A stretch of DNA of 64,000 nucleotides from Streptomyces sp. WM4235 (GTDB lineage Bacteria; Actinomycetota; Actinomycetes; Streptomycetales; Streptomycetaceae): the NCBI RefSeq assembly GCF_001279725.1, contig NZ_LGDE01000226.1, forward strand, positions 124,001 through 188,000, written 5' to 3'. The translations under genes were made by a program, and so were the position numbers. This document shows positions 7,428-17,600 of the stretch, in pieces; positions within the stretch are counted from its first letter, which is position 1; each line of letters starts with the position of its first letter. The notes below the pieces were generated by a model, which was not told the DNA's origin, did no database searches, and worked only from the letters and a program-made list of their open reading frames with translations.

Positions 7428-8735
7428 TCAGCCCGTCGTGACGAACTCGGCGAGGGCCCGCGTCAGGTACCCGGGGTCTTGGGCGCCGACCAGCTCGCGC
7501 GCGGAGTGCATGGACAGGCCGGGGATGCCCACGTCCACGGTGGTCACGCCGAGTTGGGCGGCGGTGAGCGGGCCGATCGAGGTGCCGCAGGCCATCGCGT
7601 TGTTGGAGACGAACCGCTGCCACGGCACGTCGGCCCGCTCGCAGGCGGCGGCGAAGGCCGCGAACCCGGTGCCGTCGGTGGCGTACCGCTGGTTGACGTT
7701 GACCTTCACCACGGGGCCGCCGTTGGGCAGCGGGTGGTTGTCCGGGTCGTGGCGCTCGCTGTAGTTGGGGTGCACGGCGTGGGCCATGTCGGAGGACACG
7801 CAGAACGACCCGGCGATGGCCCGCGACCAGTCCTCGCCGCCACCTCCGCGACCGCTGACGGAGCGGTTCAGGATCCGCTCCAGCAGCGGGCTGCGGGCGC
7901 CGGTCTCGGAGCCGCTGCCGCACTCCTCGTGGTCGAAGGCCGCGAGCACGGGGATCCGCGGGCCCTCCGCCGGGACCGTGTTCCTCGCGTACGCCTCGGC
8001 GGCGGCCGTGAGCGCGGTGACGCCCGCGTGCACGGACACCAGGTTGTCCAGGCGCGAGGACACCAGGAACTCGCTTTCCTCGCCGAGGTGTCCGGGGGGC
8101 TGGATGTCGTGCAGCATCAGGTCCCAGCCGAGGATCTGGTCGGGGTCCCGGTCGGCGGCGCGGGCGATCCGGCGCAGCAGCGCGCCCGGCTCCGAGGCGC
8201 CCAGGGCCCAGATGGGCTGCGTCTGGCGCTGCCGGTCGAGGGCGAGGCCGTCGTTCACCGATCGGTCCAGGTGGATGGCCAACTGCGGCACCCGGAAGAG
8301 GGGTTCGTCGATCTTGACGAGGGCGGAGCCGCCGTCGCGCAGGCTGATCCGGCCCGAGATGCCGAGGTCACGGTCGAGCCAGGTGTTGAGCGGGACGCCT
8401 CCGTAGACCTCCACGGCGATCTGCCGCCAGCCGGCGGACGAGGTGTCGGGCGTGGGCTTGACCCGCAGGTTGGGCGAGTCCGTGTGCGCGCCGATGATCC
8501 GGAAGGGGGTGTGCGCGGGAGCCCCCTCGGGGACGTACCAGGCGATGAGGGCGCCGGCGCGGGTGATGAACCTGCCTCCGGTGCCGCCGGTCCATTCCTC
8601 GGTCTCGCTCAGCTCGGTGAAGCCGGCCTTCTCCAGGCGGCGGGCGGACTCGGCCACCGCGTGGTAGGGCGAGGAGCTGTCCTTCAGGAAGGCGAGCAGG
8701 TCCTCGGCGTGGCTGGGGTCGTTGACCAGAGTCAT
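7428..8735 (-). CDS. M18-family metalloaminopeptidase (aspartyl aminopeptidase type)
   Basis: The 435-residue protein is of usual length for M18 enzymes, which are dinuclear-zinc aminopeptidases that remove N-terminal residues in the cytoplasm. The metal and catalytic residues appear in order: GAHTDSPNLR, SSRLDNLVS, FDHEECGS, SSDMAHAVHPNY and GLSMHSARE. The ATG at 8735 overlaps the TGA of the preceding synthetase gene in an ATGA, with a GAGAGGCGG ribosome-binding site inside the synthetase frame, so translation is coupled. A housekeeping copy would not be expected here. The context suggests either a resistant target enzyme protecting the producer from an aminopeptidase inhibitor, or a pathway peptidase. 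Confidence 0.92.
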   Translation of the reverse strand: MTLVNDPSHAEDLLAFLKDSSSPYHAVAESARRLEKAGFTELSETEEWTGGTGGRFITRAGALIAWYVPEGAPAHTPFRIIGAHTDSPNLRVKPTPDTSSAGWRQIAVEVYGGVPLNTWLDRDLGISGRISLRDGGSALVKIDEPLFRVPQLAIHLDRSVNDGLALDRQRQTQPIWALGASEPGALLRRIARAADRDPDQILGWDLMLHDIQPPGHLGEESEFLVSSRLDNLVSVHAGVTALTAAAEAYARNTVPAEGPRIPVLAAFDHEECGSGSETGARSPLLERILNRSVSGRGGGGEDWSRAIAGSFCVSSDMAHAVHPNYSERHDPDNHPLPNGGPVVKVNVNQRYATDGTGFAAFAAACERADVPWQRFVSNNAMACGTSIGPLTAAQLGVTTVDVGIPGLSMHSARELVGAQDPGYLTRALAEFVTTG

Positions 8736-11700
8736 TCGGATTCCGCCTCTCGGGGCGTCGGTTGAGTGCTGAGCAGGGCCGCGATCCGACGGTCGGGTTG
8801 GGCGCTCAGGTCTGCGAGCAGCGTTGCGTAGGAAGAAAGGAGGTCTTCGGCCGTGCGCCCGTCCCACAGGTCGGCCGAGTACTCCAGGAACGTGCGGTAG
8901 CCGAGGGACGGGTCCCGGCGGGGCGAGAGCCCGAAGACGAGCTCGGCCCGGCTCACCGGCGGTGCGAGGTCCTCCACCTCCACGTGGAGGCCGGGAATCT
9001 CGATGTCGGTGTCGGGGTAGTTCTGGAACCCGAGGACGTACGGCACCCGGTCGGGCACCTCGGTGGCCCCGGCGTCCCGCATCGCCCGCATGATGCGCGC
9101 GGTGGGCAGGACGTTGGCCATGACGGCCATGGCCTCCGCGCCGGTCCGGCCCACCAGGTCGGCGAAGCTCTCGTCCGGGTCGACGCGGACACGGACCATG
9201 ACGGCGGTCGACGTCATCGCCACGAGCGATTCGAACTCGACGCGCTCGCGGTTGGCGTACGGGACGCTCAACAGGATGTCCCGCACGCCGGAGAGCCGGG
9301 CCAGGTGGACACCGAGCGCCGCCGCCGACACCGCGAACGGGGTGACCCTGCGGGCCGTCGCCAACCTCTCGACGGCCGTGCGGACAGCGCCGGGCACCAC
9401 GCCGCGGATCGTGCCGCCGTCGCCGCTCGACTTCTCGGGCCGGGGCCGGTCCGTGGGGATGTCGGAACGGGTCGGCACGCCTTCGAGGTACGCCGCGCAG
9501 TACGCGGCCCGTCGGGCCTCGGTCGCGGGGTCCCTCGTCGCCCTCTGGTGGCGGGCGTAGTCCGTCGGCTGGGAAGCCGGCGCCGCGAGGGTGTGCGCCC
9601 TGCCCTCGGCGGCGGCCGTGTACAGCTCGGCGAGCTCGGAGACGAGCATCGAGTGCGCCCATCCGTCGGCGGCGATGTGGTGCAGGACGAACATCAGCAG
9701 CCACTCGTCCTCGGCGAGCCGCAGCAGCTTCGGCGGGGCCAGCGTCGAACGGGTGATGTCGATGGGGGTGTCCGCCAGCCGGCGGCACACCCGGTCGGCC
9801 CGTGCGGTCCGCTTCGCGGGCGCCAGCCGGGTCAGGTCCTCGATCGGGAGGCGGACGGGCCGGGCGGCCAACACCTCCTGGCACCATTCCCGGCCGGTGC
9901 GGGGGTCCTCGGCGGTGCCGGGGTCCTCGGCGGTGCCGGGGTCCTGGACGGTGCCGGGGTCCTGGACGGTGCCGGGGTCCGGGGCAGGGGCTCGGCCCGT
10001 GCCGGGGTCCCGGGCCGTGTCCGGGTCCCGGGCGAAGCGCAGGCGGAGGGCCTGGTGGCGGGCCACCAGTTCGGTGAGCGCGGCGCGCAGCGCGTCGGGT
10101 TTCAGGGCGCCCCGGAAGCGGATCCTGGTGGGCATGTTCCAGACCTGCGGCTGCGGCACGGAGAGGTGACCCGCGATCATCCGCTCCTGCTGGTCGCTGA
10201 CCGGCGCCCGCTCGACGACCTCGCCCTCACGCGGGGCGGGAACCTTCACGGGCCGGACCGGCGGCGGGTCCTGCGCGGTCGCCGGGTCCTGCGCGGCGTC
10301 CCGGTCCTGCCCGCCGGTCGGGTCCTGCCCGCCAGTCGGGTCCTGCCCGCCGGTCGGGTCCTGCCCGCCCGCCAGTCGGCGGGCCATCGCGCCCAGGTTG
10401 GCGTCCGCGAAGAAGTCCGCCATGGCGAAGTCGACGTCCAGCGTCTCGCGCACCCGGTTGATCAGGCGGATCGCCGATATCGAGTTGCCGCCCAGGTCGA
10501 AGAAGTCCCCGTCGTCCGGCACCTCTTCGACCTTCAGGACCGCCTTCCAGATCGTCCGCAGCTCCTGCGGAACCTGGTCGGCGGACACGACGACGGCGGG
10601 GCCGGCCGCGGTGTCCCGAACCCGTTCCGCATCGCCGCCCGCCATCACGGCGAGGATCCGGTCGAGGTCGTCCAGGTGGGCGCGCGCCGTCGCCGCGTCG
10701 AACAGGTCGGCGTCGTAGCGCAGGCGCAAGCGCAGGCCGGAGCCGCCGCGGATGGCCATCAGGGCCATCTCCAGCGGCGCCGACTCCGTGCCGCCGGGCA
10801 CCTCCCGGGCGCGCAGTCCGGGCAGGCGGATGCAGGTCAGGGGCGCGGTGTCGAGATCGGCCGACACGGTGATCAGCGGGCGCGGGTGGCCCCGGTCGGG
10901 GTTGACGGCGGTCATCAGCGCGTCGAGGTCGACGTGTTGGTGGGCGTCCGCGTCGAACAACGCGTCACGCGTGGCGCGCACGGCGTCGGTGAGGGGCGTC
11001 GTGTCCGTCAGGGACACCCGCAGGGGCAGCACGGAGACGTGGAAGCCGACCGTGTCGGCGGTCTCGGGCGTACGCCGGCCGAAGGTGGAGCCGACGACGA
11101 ACTCGTCCTGCCCGGACCGCTCGCGCAGGACGAGCTGCCAGCCGGTCAGGAGCGTGGCGAAGAGCGTGACGCCCCGTTGCCCGCTCCATTCCTGGAGCGC
11201 GGAGGTGCGGGCGGCGTCGAGCCGGATCTCGGCGGCCGCGCCCCTCCCGGCCACCCGGCGTTCCCGGGGGCGGTCGGTGGGCAGGGCGAGCGCGGCCGGC
11301 GGCGGCGTGAGCCGGTCCTGCCACCAGCGCAGGTCGGCCGGGTCCCGGTCGGGCTCGGGTGCGCCGACCGTGGTGCCGGCGGGCGCGGTGAAGCGGGCGG
11401 CGCGGCCCTCGACGGCGGCCGTGTACAACTCCTCCAGGTCGGCGGCGAGCAGGGCGGCGGAGTGCCCGTCGGTGACGATGTGGTGCATGCCCAGCACGAG
11501 GACGTGCTCGTCGTCGGCGAGGGCCAACAGGCGGGGGGTGAACAGCGGTCCCTCGGCCAGGTCGTACGGCCGCGTGCTCTCCCGCGTCAGGACGGCGGCT
11601 ACGGCGGCGTCCGCGTCGGCGTGGTCCCGCAGGTCGCTCGACCGCAGCGCGACGTCCGCGTCGGCCCGGACGACCTGTCGGACCGTCTCGTCCCCGGTGC

Positions 11701-14641
11701 CGGTGCGGAACACGGTCCGCAGCGCGGCGTGCCGTTCCACGAGGCCGGCGACGGCCTCGCCGAGGGCCGCCGTGTCCAGGGCGCCGCTCAGCCGTACCGC
11801 CTGGATCTCGTTGTAGGCGGCCGGGTCCCCGATGAGCTGGGACGCGAGCCAGATCCGGCGCTGGGCGTCGGTCGCGGGCGCGGACACGTCGACAGACCCC
11901 TCGACGGGATCGGCTTCGGCTTCGGCTTCGGCTTCGACGGCCACCTCGCCGGGGTCGTGGAACCGGGCCCGCAGCGCGTCGAGCCGTTCCAGTCCGGACC
12001 TCATCAGGTCGGCCGGCATGCCGAAGTCGACGAGGGAGGCGATCTCGTCGACGCCCGCCCGTCGCAGTGCTTCGACCACCGGGGCGCAGGTCTCGGGCGT
12101 GCCGATCAGGGCGCGTTCGTCGCAGTACCGGTCGTACGCCCGGCGGAAGAGGTAGTCGAGGTCCTCGTCGCTCGCGCCGGCCACGTCCTGGGGGTTGCTC
12201 GTCAGTGCGCCCGCGGCCGAGCGCATCTGGAGCGAGGACCGCAGGTAGCGGCTCATCGGCTCCAGCGCCTGCGCCCGCGCCGTCGCGTGGTCCTCGCCGA
12301 GGTACGTGTGCAGGAGTACGGTCACGCGGCCCGCGTCGGGGTCGAGGCCGTGCTGCTCACGCGCCTTGCGGTAGTGGCGGACGTTCTCCGCCAGCTCGGC
12401 GATCGTCTGGTTCATCAGGTTGGTGACGATGCCCAGGTCGCGTTCCGCCGCCTCCTCGTACGAGTCCCGGCGCCCGGAGGTGGCCAGGAACATCGGGGGC
12501 TCGGCCTGCACCGGGCGGGGGTGGACACGGATCCCGACCTCCGCGCCGCTCCCCGTGGTCCGGCGCAGGGTTCCGCCGCGCCACAGGGTCCGTACGTCGT
12601 CCAGGTGGGCGAACCCGATCTCCTTGCGGCGCGCGAAGCGGTCCGGGTGGAGGGCGAAGTCCTGGGCGTGCCAGCCGGTGGCGCAACCGATCCCGACCCG
12701 CCCGCCGGACAGGTTGTCGACGACCGACCACTCCTCGGCGACACGGACCGGGTCGTGCAGCGGCAGGACCACGGAGCCGGCGTTCAACCGGATGCGGTCG
12801 GTCTCCCGGGCCAGCGCTGACGCGAGGACGGCCGGGTTGGGGAAGAGGCCGCCGAAGGAGTGGAAGTGCCGTTCGGGAACCCACAGCGAGCTGAAGCCGC
12901 GCTCGTCGGCGAAGCGGGCCGTCTCGATGATCCGCGCGTACGCGTCGGCGGGCCGCGGCGCGTGCCCACCGGCGTCACCGGCGGGCCCGTCGTCGGCGTC
13001 GGGGTAGTCGCCGAAGAAGTACATCCCGAAGTCGGGGGCGGGCCGGGGGCGGGCGGGCCGCGCGGTCGGCCGCGACCGGAGGGCCGGGCGGGTGGTGGGG
13101 AAGAAGCCGCCGGCGCGCAGGGCGCGCAGCGAGTCCTTCACCGCGTCGGAGACCCGTTCGACGTCGCCGTCGGTGTGGGCGGTGGACAGGTAGAAGCTGC
13201 GCCACTCCCAGACGTAGACCCCGCGCGTCAGGAGGTGCTGGTACAGCAGTTCCATGTCGGCCCGGTGGGTGAACCGGAACATGGAGCCGAAGTGGGCCAG
13301 TTCCAGGGGGAATTCCTCGTCCCGGAAGAAGCCGTTCAGGTCGTCGGTGAGGGCGTCGGTCCTGGCGTTGAGCCGCTCCTGGAGGGCGGGGCCCTCGGCG
13401 GTGAGGTGGGTGAGGACCGCCTTGGCCGCCGCCATGGACAGCGGGTGCTGCATGTACGTGCCGCCGAAGAAGGTGGTCTCGACCTCGGGCCGGCTGTCGT
13501 CGCCGTACCGCCAGAAGCCGCCGTCCACCCCGTCCAGGATGTCCGCGCGGCCGGCTATCGCCCCGATCGGGAAGCCGCTGCCCAGCGCCTTGCCGTAGGT
13601 GGCGAGGTCGGGGACGACGCCGAAGTGGTGCTGTGCGCCCCGGGGGTGGGGGCGCAGGCCGGTGAGCATCTCGTCGAAGAGCAGCACGATGCCGCGCCGC
13701 CGGGTGAGTTCGCGCAGGGTGCGCAGGAACGCGACGGGGCGCAGTGCGGGGTTGCGGCACTGGACCGGTTCGACGATGACGGCGGCGATGGTGTCGCCGA
13801 GCGCGTCGATGGTCTCCAGGGCTTCCTGGCTGCCGTATTCGAGGACGAGGAGTTCGGCGACGGCGCTGTCCGGGATGCCCCGGGCGACGGGCACGGCGCG
13901 TGCGGCGTCCGGGCCGGGGCGGCCCAGTACAGAGTCGATGTGTCCGTGGTAGGAGCCGCGGAACATGACGACGCGGTCGCGTCCGGTCGCGGCGCGGGCG
14001 AGGCGCAGGGCGGCCGAGTTGGCCTCCGTGCCGGAGTTCGCGAACGCCACCCGTTCCAGGCCGGTGAGGTCGGCGAGGAGTTGGGCGACCTCACCGGCCT
14101 CGACCGGCCGGGGGCCGAACCGCAGACCGTCGTCGAGGTGCTCGCGCACGGCCGCCGTGACGAACTCCGGCTCGTGCCCGAAGAGCAGGGCGCCGAAGCC
14201 CATCGTGATGTCGGTGTACTGGTTCCCGTCCACGTCCGTGAGCCGTGCGCCGCGCGCCGAACGGGCCACCAGCGGGTACAGGGTCTCCTTGGTGGAGCGG
14301 CGGAAGCCGACGACGGCCCGGCTGTCGGCCAGTACGGCCCGTCGGCTCTGGGCCAGCTCCTTCGACGTGCGGGTGCGCGCGACCAGGCGGCGGCCGAGCT
14401 CGGCGGCGTGGGCGCGCTGGGCGCGGTCGACGCCGTCGCCGACCATCCCGGAACCCTCGGGCAGCACGACGCGCGGGCCGTGCGAGGACGGCGGCTCCGG
14501 CGGGGGCGGCGGGGGCGGTGTCGGTGGCGTCGGCTCGGGCGATGGCGATGGCGGCGGCGTGAGGCGGTCCCTGGCGGCGGCGAGCTGCGCCGTGAGCTGC
14601 CGGGAGAGCGCGGCGGCCCGGTCGGCCGCGGTGCCGGTCAT
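8732..14641 (-). CDS. Hybrid megaenzyme: aminotransferase - luciferase-like monooxygenase - C - PCP - C
   Basis: The 1969-residue protein starts with a Pro-rich linker. Residues about 90-510 are a class III, PLP-dependent aminotransferase of the glutamate-semialdehyde type (Lys near 351 in TYGKALGSGFPIG). Residues about 537-893 are a flavin-dependent luciferase-like monooxygenase. A condensation domain follows (HHIVTDG near 1053), then a carrier protein (LGGNSISAIRL, Ser near 1385) and a second condensation domain (HHIAADG near 1655). There is no adenylation or thioesterase domain. The ATG at 14641 overlaps the polyketide synthase stop in an ATGA. By analogy with microginin-type systems, the first two domains should convert the upstream beta-ketoacyl chain to a beta-amino, alpha-hydroxy acyl chain, which the condensation domains then join to an amine. 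Confidence 0.88.
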   Translation of the reverse strand: MTGTAADRAAALSRQLTAQLAAARDRLTPPPSPSPEPTPPTPPPPPPPEPPSSHGPRVVLPEGSGMVGDGVDRAQRAHAAELGRRLVARTRTSKELAQSRRAVLADSRAVVGFRRSTKETLYPLVARSARGARLTDVDGNQYTDITMGFGALLFGHEPEFVTAAVREHLDDGLRFGPRPVEAGEVAQLLADLTGLERVAFANSGTEANSAALRLARAATGRDRVVMFRGSYHGHIDSVLGRPGPDAARAVPVARGIPDSAVAELLVLEYGSQEALETIDALGDTIAAVIVEPVQCRNPALRPVAFLRTLRELTRRRGIVLLFDEMLTGLRPHPRGAQHHFGVVPDLATYGKALGSGFPIGAIAGRADILDGVDGGFWRYGDDSRPEVETTFFGGTYMQHPLSMAAAKAVLTHLTAEGPALQERLNARTDALTDDLNGFFRDEEFPLELAHFGSMFRFTHRADMELLYQHLLTRGVYVWEWRSFYLSTAHTDGDVERVSDAVKDSLRALRAGGFFPTTRPALRSRPTARPARPRPAPDFGMYFFGDYPDADDGPAGDAGGHAPRPADAYARIIETARFADERGFSSLWVPERHFHSFGGLFPNPAVLASALARETDRIRLNAGSVVLPLHDPVRVAEEWSVVDNLSGGRVGIGCATGWHAQDFALHPDRFARRKEIGFAHLDDVRTLWRGGTLRRTTGSGAEVGIRVHPRPVQAEPPMFLATSGRRDSYEEAAERDLGIVTNLMNQTIAELAENVRHYRKAREQHGLDPDAGRVTVLLHTYLGEDHATARAQALEPMSRYLRSSLQMRSAAGALTSNPQDVAGASDEDLDYLFRRAYDRYCDERALIGTPETCAPVVEALRRAGVDEIASLVDFGMPADLMRSGLERLDALRARFHDPGEVAVEAEAEAEADPVEGSVDVSAPATDAQRRIWLASQLIGDPAAYNEIQAVRLSGALDTAALGEAVAGLVERHAALRTVFRTGTGDETVRQVVRADADVALRSSDLRDHADADAAVAAVLTRESTRPYDLAEGPLFTPRLLALADDEHVLVLGMHHIVTDGHSAALLAADLEELYTAAVEGRAARFTAPAGTTVGAPEPDRDPADLRWWQDRLTPPPAALALPTDRPRERRVAGRGAAAEIRLDAARTSALQEWSGQRGVTLFATLLTGWQLVLRERSGQDEFVVGSTFGRRTPETADTVGFHVSVLPLRVSLTDTTPLTDAVRATRDALFDADAHQHVDLDALMTAVNPDRGHPRPLITVSADLDTAPLTCIRLPGLRAREVPGGTESAPLEMALMAIRGGSGLRLRLRYDADLFDAATARAHLDDLDRILAVMAGGDAERVRDTAAGPAVVVSADQVPQELRTIWKAVLKVEEVPDDGDFFDLGGNSISAIRLINRVRETLDVDFAMADFFADANLGAMARRLAGGQDPTGGQDPTGGQDPTGGQDRDAAQDPATAQDPPPVRPVKVPAPREGEVVERAPVSDQQERMIAGHLSVPQPQVWNMPTRIRFRGALKPDALRAALTELVARHQALRLRFARDPDTARDPGTGRAPAPDPGTVQDPGTVQDPGTAEDPGTAEDPRTGREWCQEVLAARPVRLPIEDLTRLAPAKRTARADRVCRRLADTPIDITRSTLAPPKLLRLAEDEWLLMFVLHHIAADGWAHSMLVSELAELYTAAAEGRAHTLAAPASQPTDYARHQRATRDPATEARRAAYCAAYLEGVPTRSDIPTDRPRPEKSSGDGGTIRGVVPGAVRTAVERLATARRVTPFAVSAAALGVHLARLSGVRDILLSVPYANRERVEFESLVAMTSTAVMVRVRVDPDESFADLVGRTGAEAMAVMANVLPTARIMRAMRDAGATEVPDRVPYVLGFQNYPDTDIEIPGLHVEVEDLAPPVSRAELVFGLSPRRDPSLGYRTFLEYSADLWDGRTAEDLLSSYATLLADLSAQPDRRIAALLSTQPTPREAESE
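9896..9985. repeat. 18-bp in-frame tandem repeat inside the second condensation domain
   Basis: Five consecutive 18-bp units of the form GGTGCCGGGGTCCTCGGC or GGTGCCGGGGTCCTGGAC encode repeated DPGT-type hexapeptides. They fall between the LRLRFARD and WCQEVLAARPVRLP parts of the condensation domain, so they expand a loop of the fold and not an interdomain linker. Confidence 0.85.
10302..10370. repeat. 18-bp in-frame tandem repeat between PCP and second C domain
   Basis: About four units of GGGTCCTGCCCGCCGGTC encode GGQDPT repeats in the linker between the carrier protein and the last condensation domain. No spacers separate the units. Confidence 0.85.
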
Positions 14642-17600
14642 CGGGCGCGCTCGGCACCGAGCAGGGTCATGGCCTCGGACAGCTGCACCAGCATGGCGGC
14701 CTGGGTCTCGGCCAGCAGGTCGATCTGGCGGCTCAGCTCGGCGATCTCCGCGCGGTGCGCGTACTCGGTGGCCGAGGGACGCGCGGACTCCACGACGGGT
14801 GCGGGTGCCGATACGGGTACGGGTACGGGCGCGGGCGCCGGTACGGGTGCGGGTGCCGGTGCCGGTGCCGGTGCGAGCACGGTCAGCGGGGCGGGCTCCT
14901 CGGGCTCGGCGAACAGCGGGGTGCCCGAGCCGACCGAGGAACCGGACGCGCCCGAGGAACCGGACGCACCGCCGTCGACCGAGGAACCGGACGCACCCGA
15001 GGAACGCGAGGCGATCAGGCGGGCCGTCAGCTCCGGGGTGCCCGCGTCCTCCAGCACGTCGCGGATCGCGATCCGCACCCCGAACTCGGCCTCCAACTGC
15101 CTGAGCATGCCGATGAGTTGCAGCGAGTCGGCACCGAGACCGATGAACGTCTGCCCGGCACGGACCTCGGCGAGGTCGTAACCGAGGTGGCGCGCGGTGA
15201 GTTCGAGTACGCGCCTGAGTACGTCCCGTTCGGTCATGCCGTCCTCCATGGAGCCTTGGTTCGTGGGTGCGCGGTCCGCCTCGGGACCGGAATGCGGTGG
15301 GGGCCCGGTCCAGTACGACCGGCGCTGGAAGGGGTACAAGGGCAGCGGGACGCGCCGACCGGCACAGCCGTCGAGGAGCGCGGCCCAGTCGACGGAGACG
15401 CCGGCGCAGTGCAGTCGGGCCACCGCCGTCCACGGGCCGTCCGCGTCGGCGCCCGGATCGCCGCCCTCGCGCCGGACGGGCGTGGCGGGCCAGGTGGGGA
15501 CGCAGGTGGCGTCGGGTACCGCCCGGCGGGCCAGGCCGGTCAGGGGTGCGCCGTGTCCGAGCTCGACGAGGACTCCGACGGGCGCGAGGGTGCCCAGTGC
15601 CGCGTGGAAGTCCGCCGTGTGCCGGGCCTGACGGACCAGGTAATCGGCATCGGGGAGCCACCCGATCGGCCGGGTCCGGCCGTCGAGCCCGCTGACGAAC
15701 TCCACCTGTACGGGGTGGAGTTCGACTTTGTCGGCGACGGCTCGGAACTCGTCCAGCACCGGGTCGAGCAGCGCGGTGTGGAAGGCGCGGTCCACGGGCA
15801 GCGGTTCGCTCGTCTCCCCGCGTTCGGCGAGCCAGGAGCGGGCCGCCTCCACAGCGGCCGGCCGGCCCGCGACGACGTGCTGCGCGGGCCCGTTGGACAC
15901 GGCCAGTTCGAGGCGGCCGTGCGCCGACCGTCCGAGGGCGTCGAGGAGTTCCCGTACCCGTTCCAGGGGGCTGAACACGGCCAGCATGGCGCCGGGCTCG
16001 GTGCCCTGCATGAGCCGGCCGCGCCGGCACAGCAACCGCATGCCGTCCTCGACCGTGAAGGCGCCCGCGACGCACAGGGCCGCGTACTCCCCCACGCTGT
16101 GCCCGGCGACGGCGGACGGGGTCACGCCCAGGTACCGCCAGAGCCGCGCCTGGGCGACCTGGAGGGCGAAGATCGCCGGTTGGGCGAAGTCGGTGTCCCA
16201 CCGGCCGGGTCCCTCACCGGTGACGACCCGGGCGAGGAAGTGGTCCTCCCCGGTCTCCTCCCGGTGGATCCGGGCGCACTCCCTCAGCACCTCGGCCGCC
16301 TGGGGGAAGCGCGCGGCGAGCGCGCCGGCCATCCCGGGCCGGCCGCTGCCCTGGCCGCTGAAGACGAACGCGGGCGCGGTCGGGGCCTGCGCCTCGACCG
16401 TCCCGGTGTGGTGGGCGGTGACCCCGTCGGCGCGGACCGGGGCCGCCGCCCGCGCCGCCGGCGGCTGCGCGCCGTCGTACCGCGCCGGGTCCCCGAGGTA
16501 CGCGTCCAGGGCCTCGGCCAGGCGCCCGGCGGGCGCGGTGACGACGAGCCGGTGGCGCAGGTGGCGCCGGCCGAGGGCCAGGGTGGTGAGCACGTCGGCG
16601 GGGGCGAGGTCCGGGCGCCGGCGCAGGGTGTCGCGCAGCGCCCGGGCGCTGTCCTCCAGGGCTCGGGGGCTCTGCGCCGACAGGGGCAGCAGGGCGGGGA
16701 GCGGGCCGCCCGGGGGGCGTGCGGGGGCGTGCGGGGCCTCTTCGAGGATCACGTGCGCGTTGGTGCCTCCCATGCCGATGGAGTGCACGCCCGCCCGCCG
16801 CGGCCCGTCCGCGGCCCAAGGTGCGGCCTGCCGGGGCAGCGTGAACGGGCTGTCGTCGACGCCCAGCAGGGGGTTGGGACGGGTGAGGTTCACCAGCGGG
16901 GGGATCGTGGCGTGCCGCAGGACGAGGAGGGCCTTGATCAGTCCGGCGAGCCCGGCGGCGCTGTCCAGGTGGCCGATGGCGGGCTTGGTGGAGCCGAGGG
17001 CGCAGAATCCGGTGCGGTCTGTGTGCCGCCGGTAGGCCTCGGTGAGCGCGGCGAACTCGATCGGGTCGCCCTTGTAGGTGCCGGTGCCGTGCGCCTCCAG
17101 ATAGCCGATCGTGTCGGCCCCGACCCCGGCGTTCGCCAGTGCGCCGAGCACCGCGTCCCGCTGGCCCGCGACGCCGGGGGCCGCGAAGCCGGCCTTGTCC
17201 GCGCCGTCGTTGGTCACGGCGGAGCCCAGGATCACCCCGTGCACGGTGTCCCCGTCGGCGAGCGCCTTCGCCAGGGGCTTGAGGAGGACGGCGGCCACCC
17301 CGTTGCCGCCGACCGTGCCGTCGGCCGCCGCGTCGAAGGCCCGTACGGCGCCGGTGCGGGAGAGCGTCGATCCCCGTACGTGCCGGTGCCCGGTGATCTG
17401 TGGCAGGTGCAGCGCGGCGGAGCCCACCACCATCAGGTCGGCGTCGCCGGCGAGCAGCGCCTGGCAGGCCAGGTGGACGGAGACCAGGCCGCTGGAGCAG
17501 GCGGTGGCGACGTTGACGGCGGGTCCGGTGAGTCCGAGCCGGAAGGCGGCGCGGTTGGCGGTGAAATCGGGGTAGTTGCCGACCTGGATCTGCTTGACCT

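Noticed and set aside
10302..10370. CRISPR-like array of 18-bp repeats
   Set aside because: Units are directly adjacent with no spacers and encode hexapeptide repeats in frame inside a synthetase gene.
8762..12820. A 1352-codon open frame on the plus strand opposite the megaenzyme gene
   Set aside because: It is an antisense shadow typical of high-GC DNA: low-complexity Gly/Arg/Val/Asp-rich translation with no domain, opposite a well-defined enzyme.
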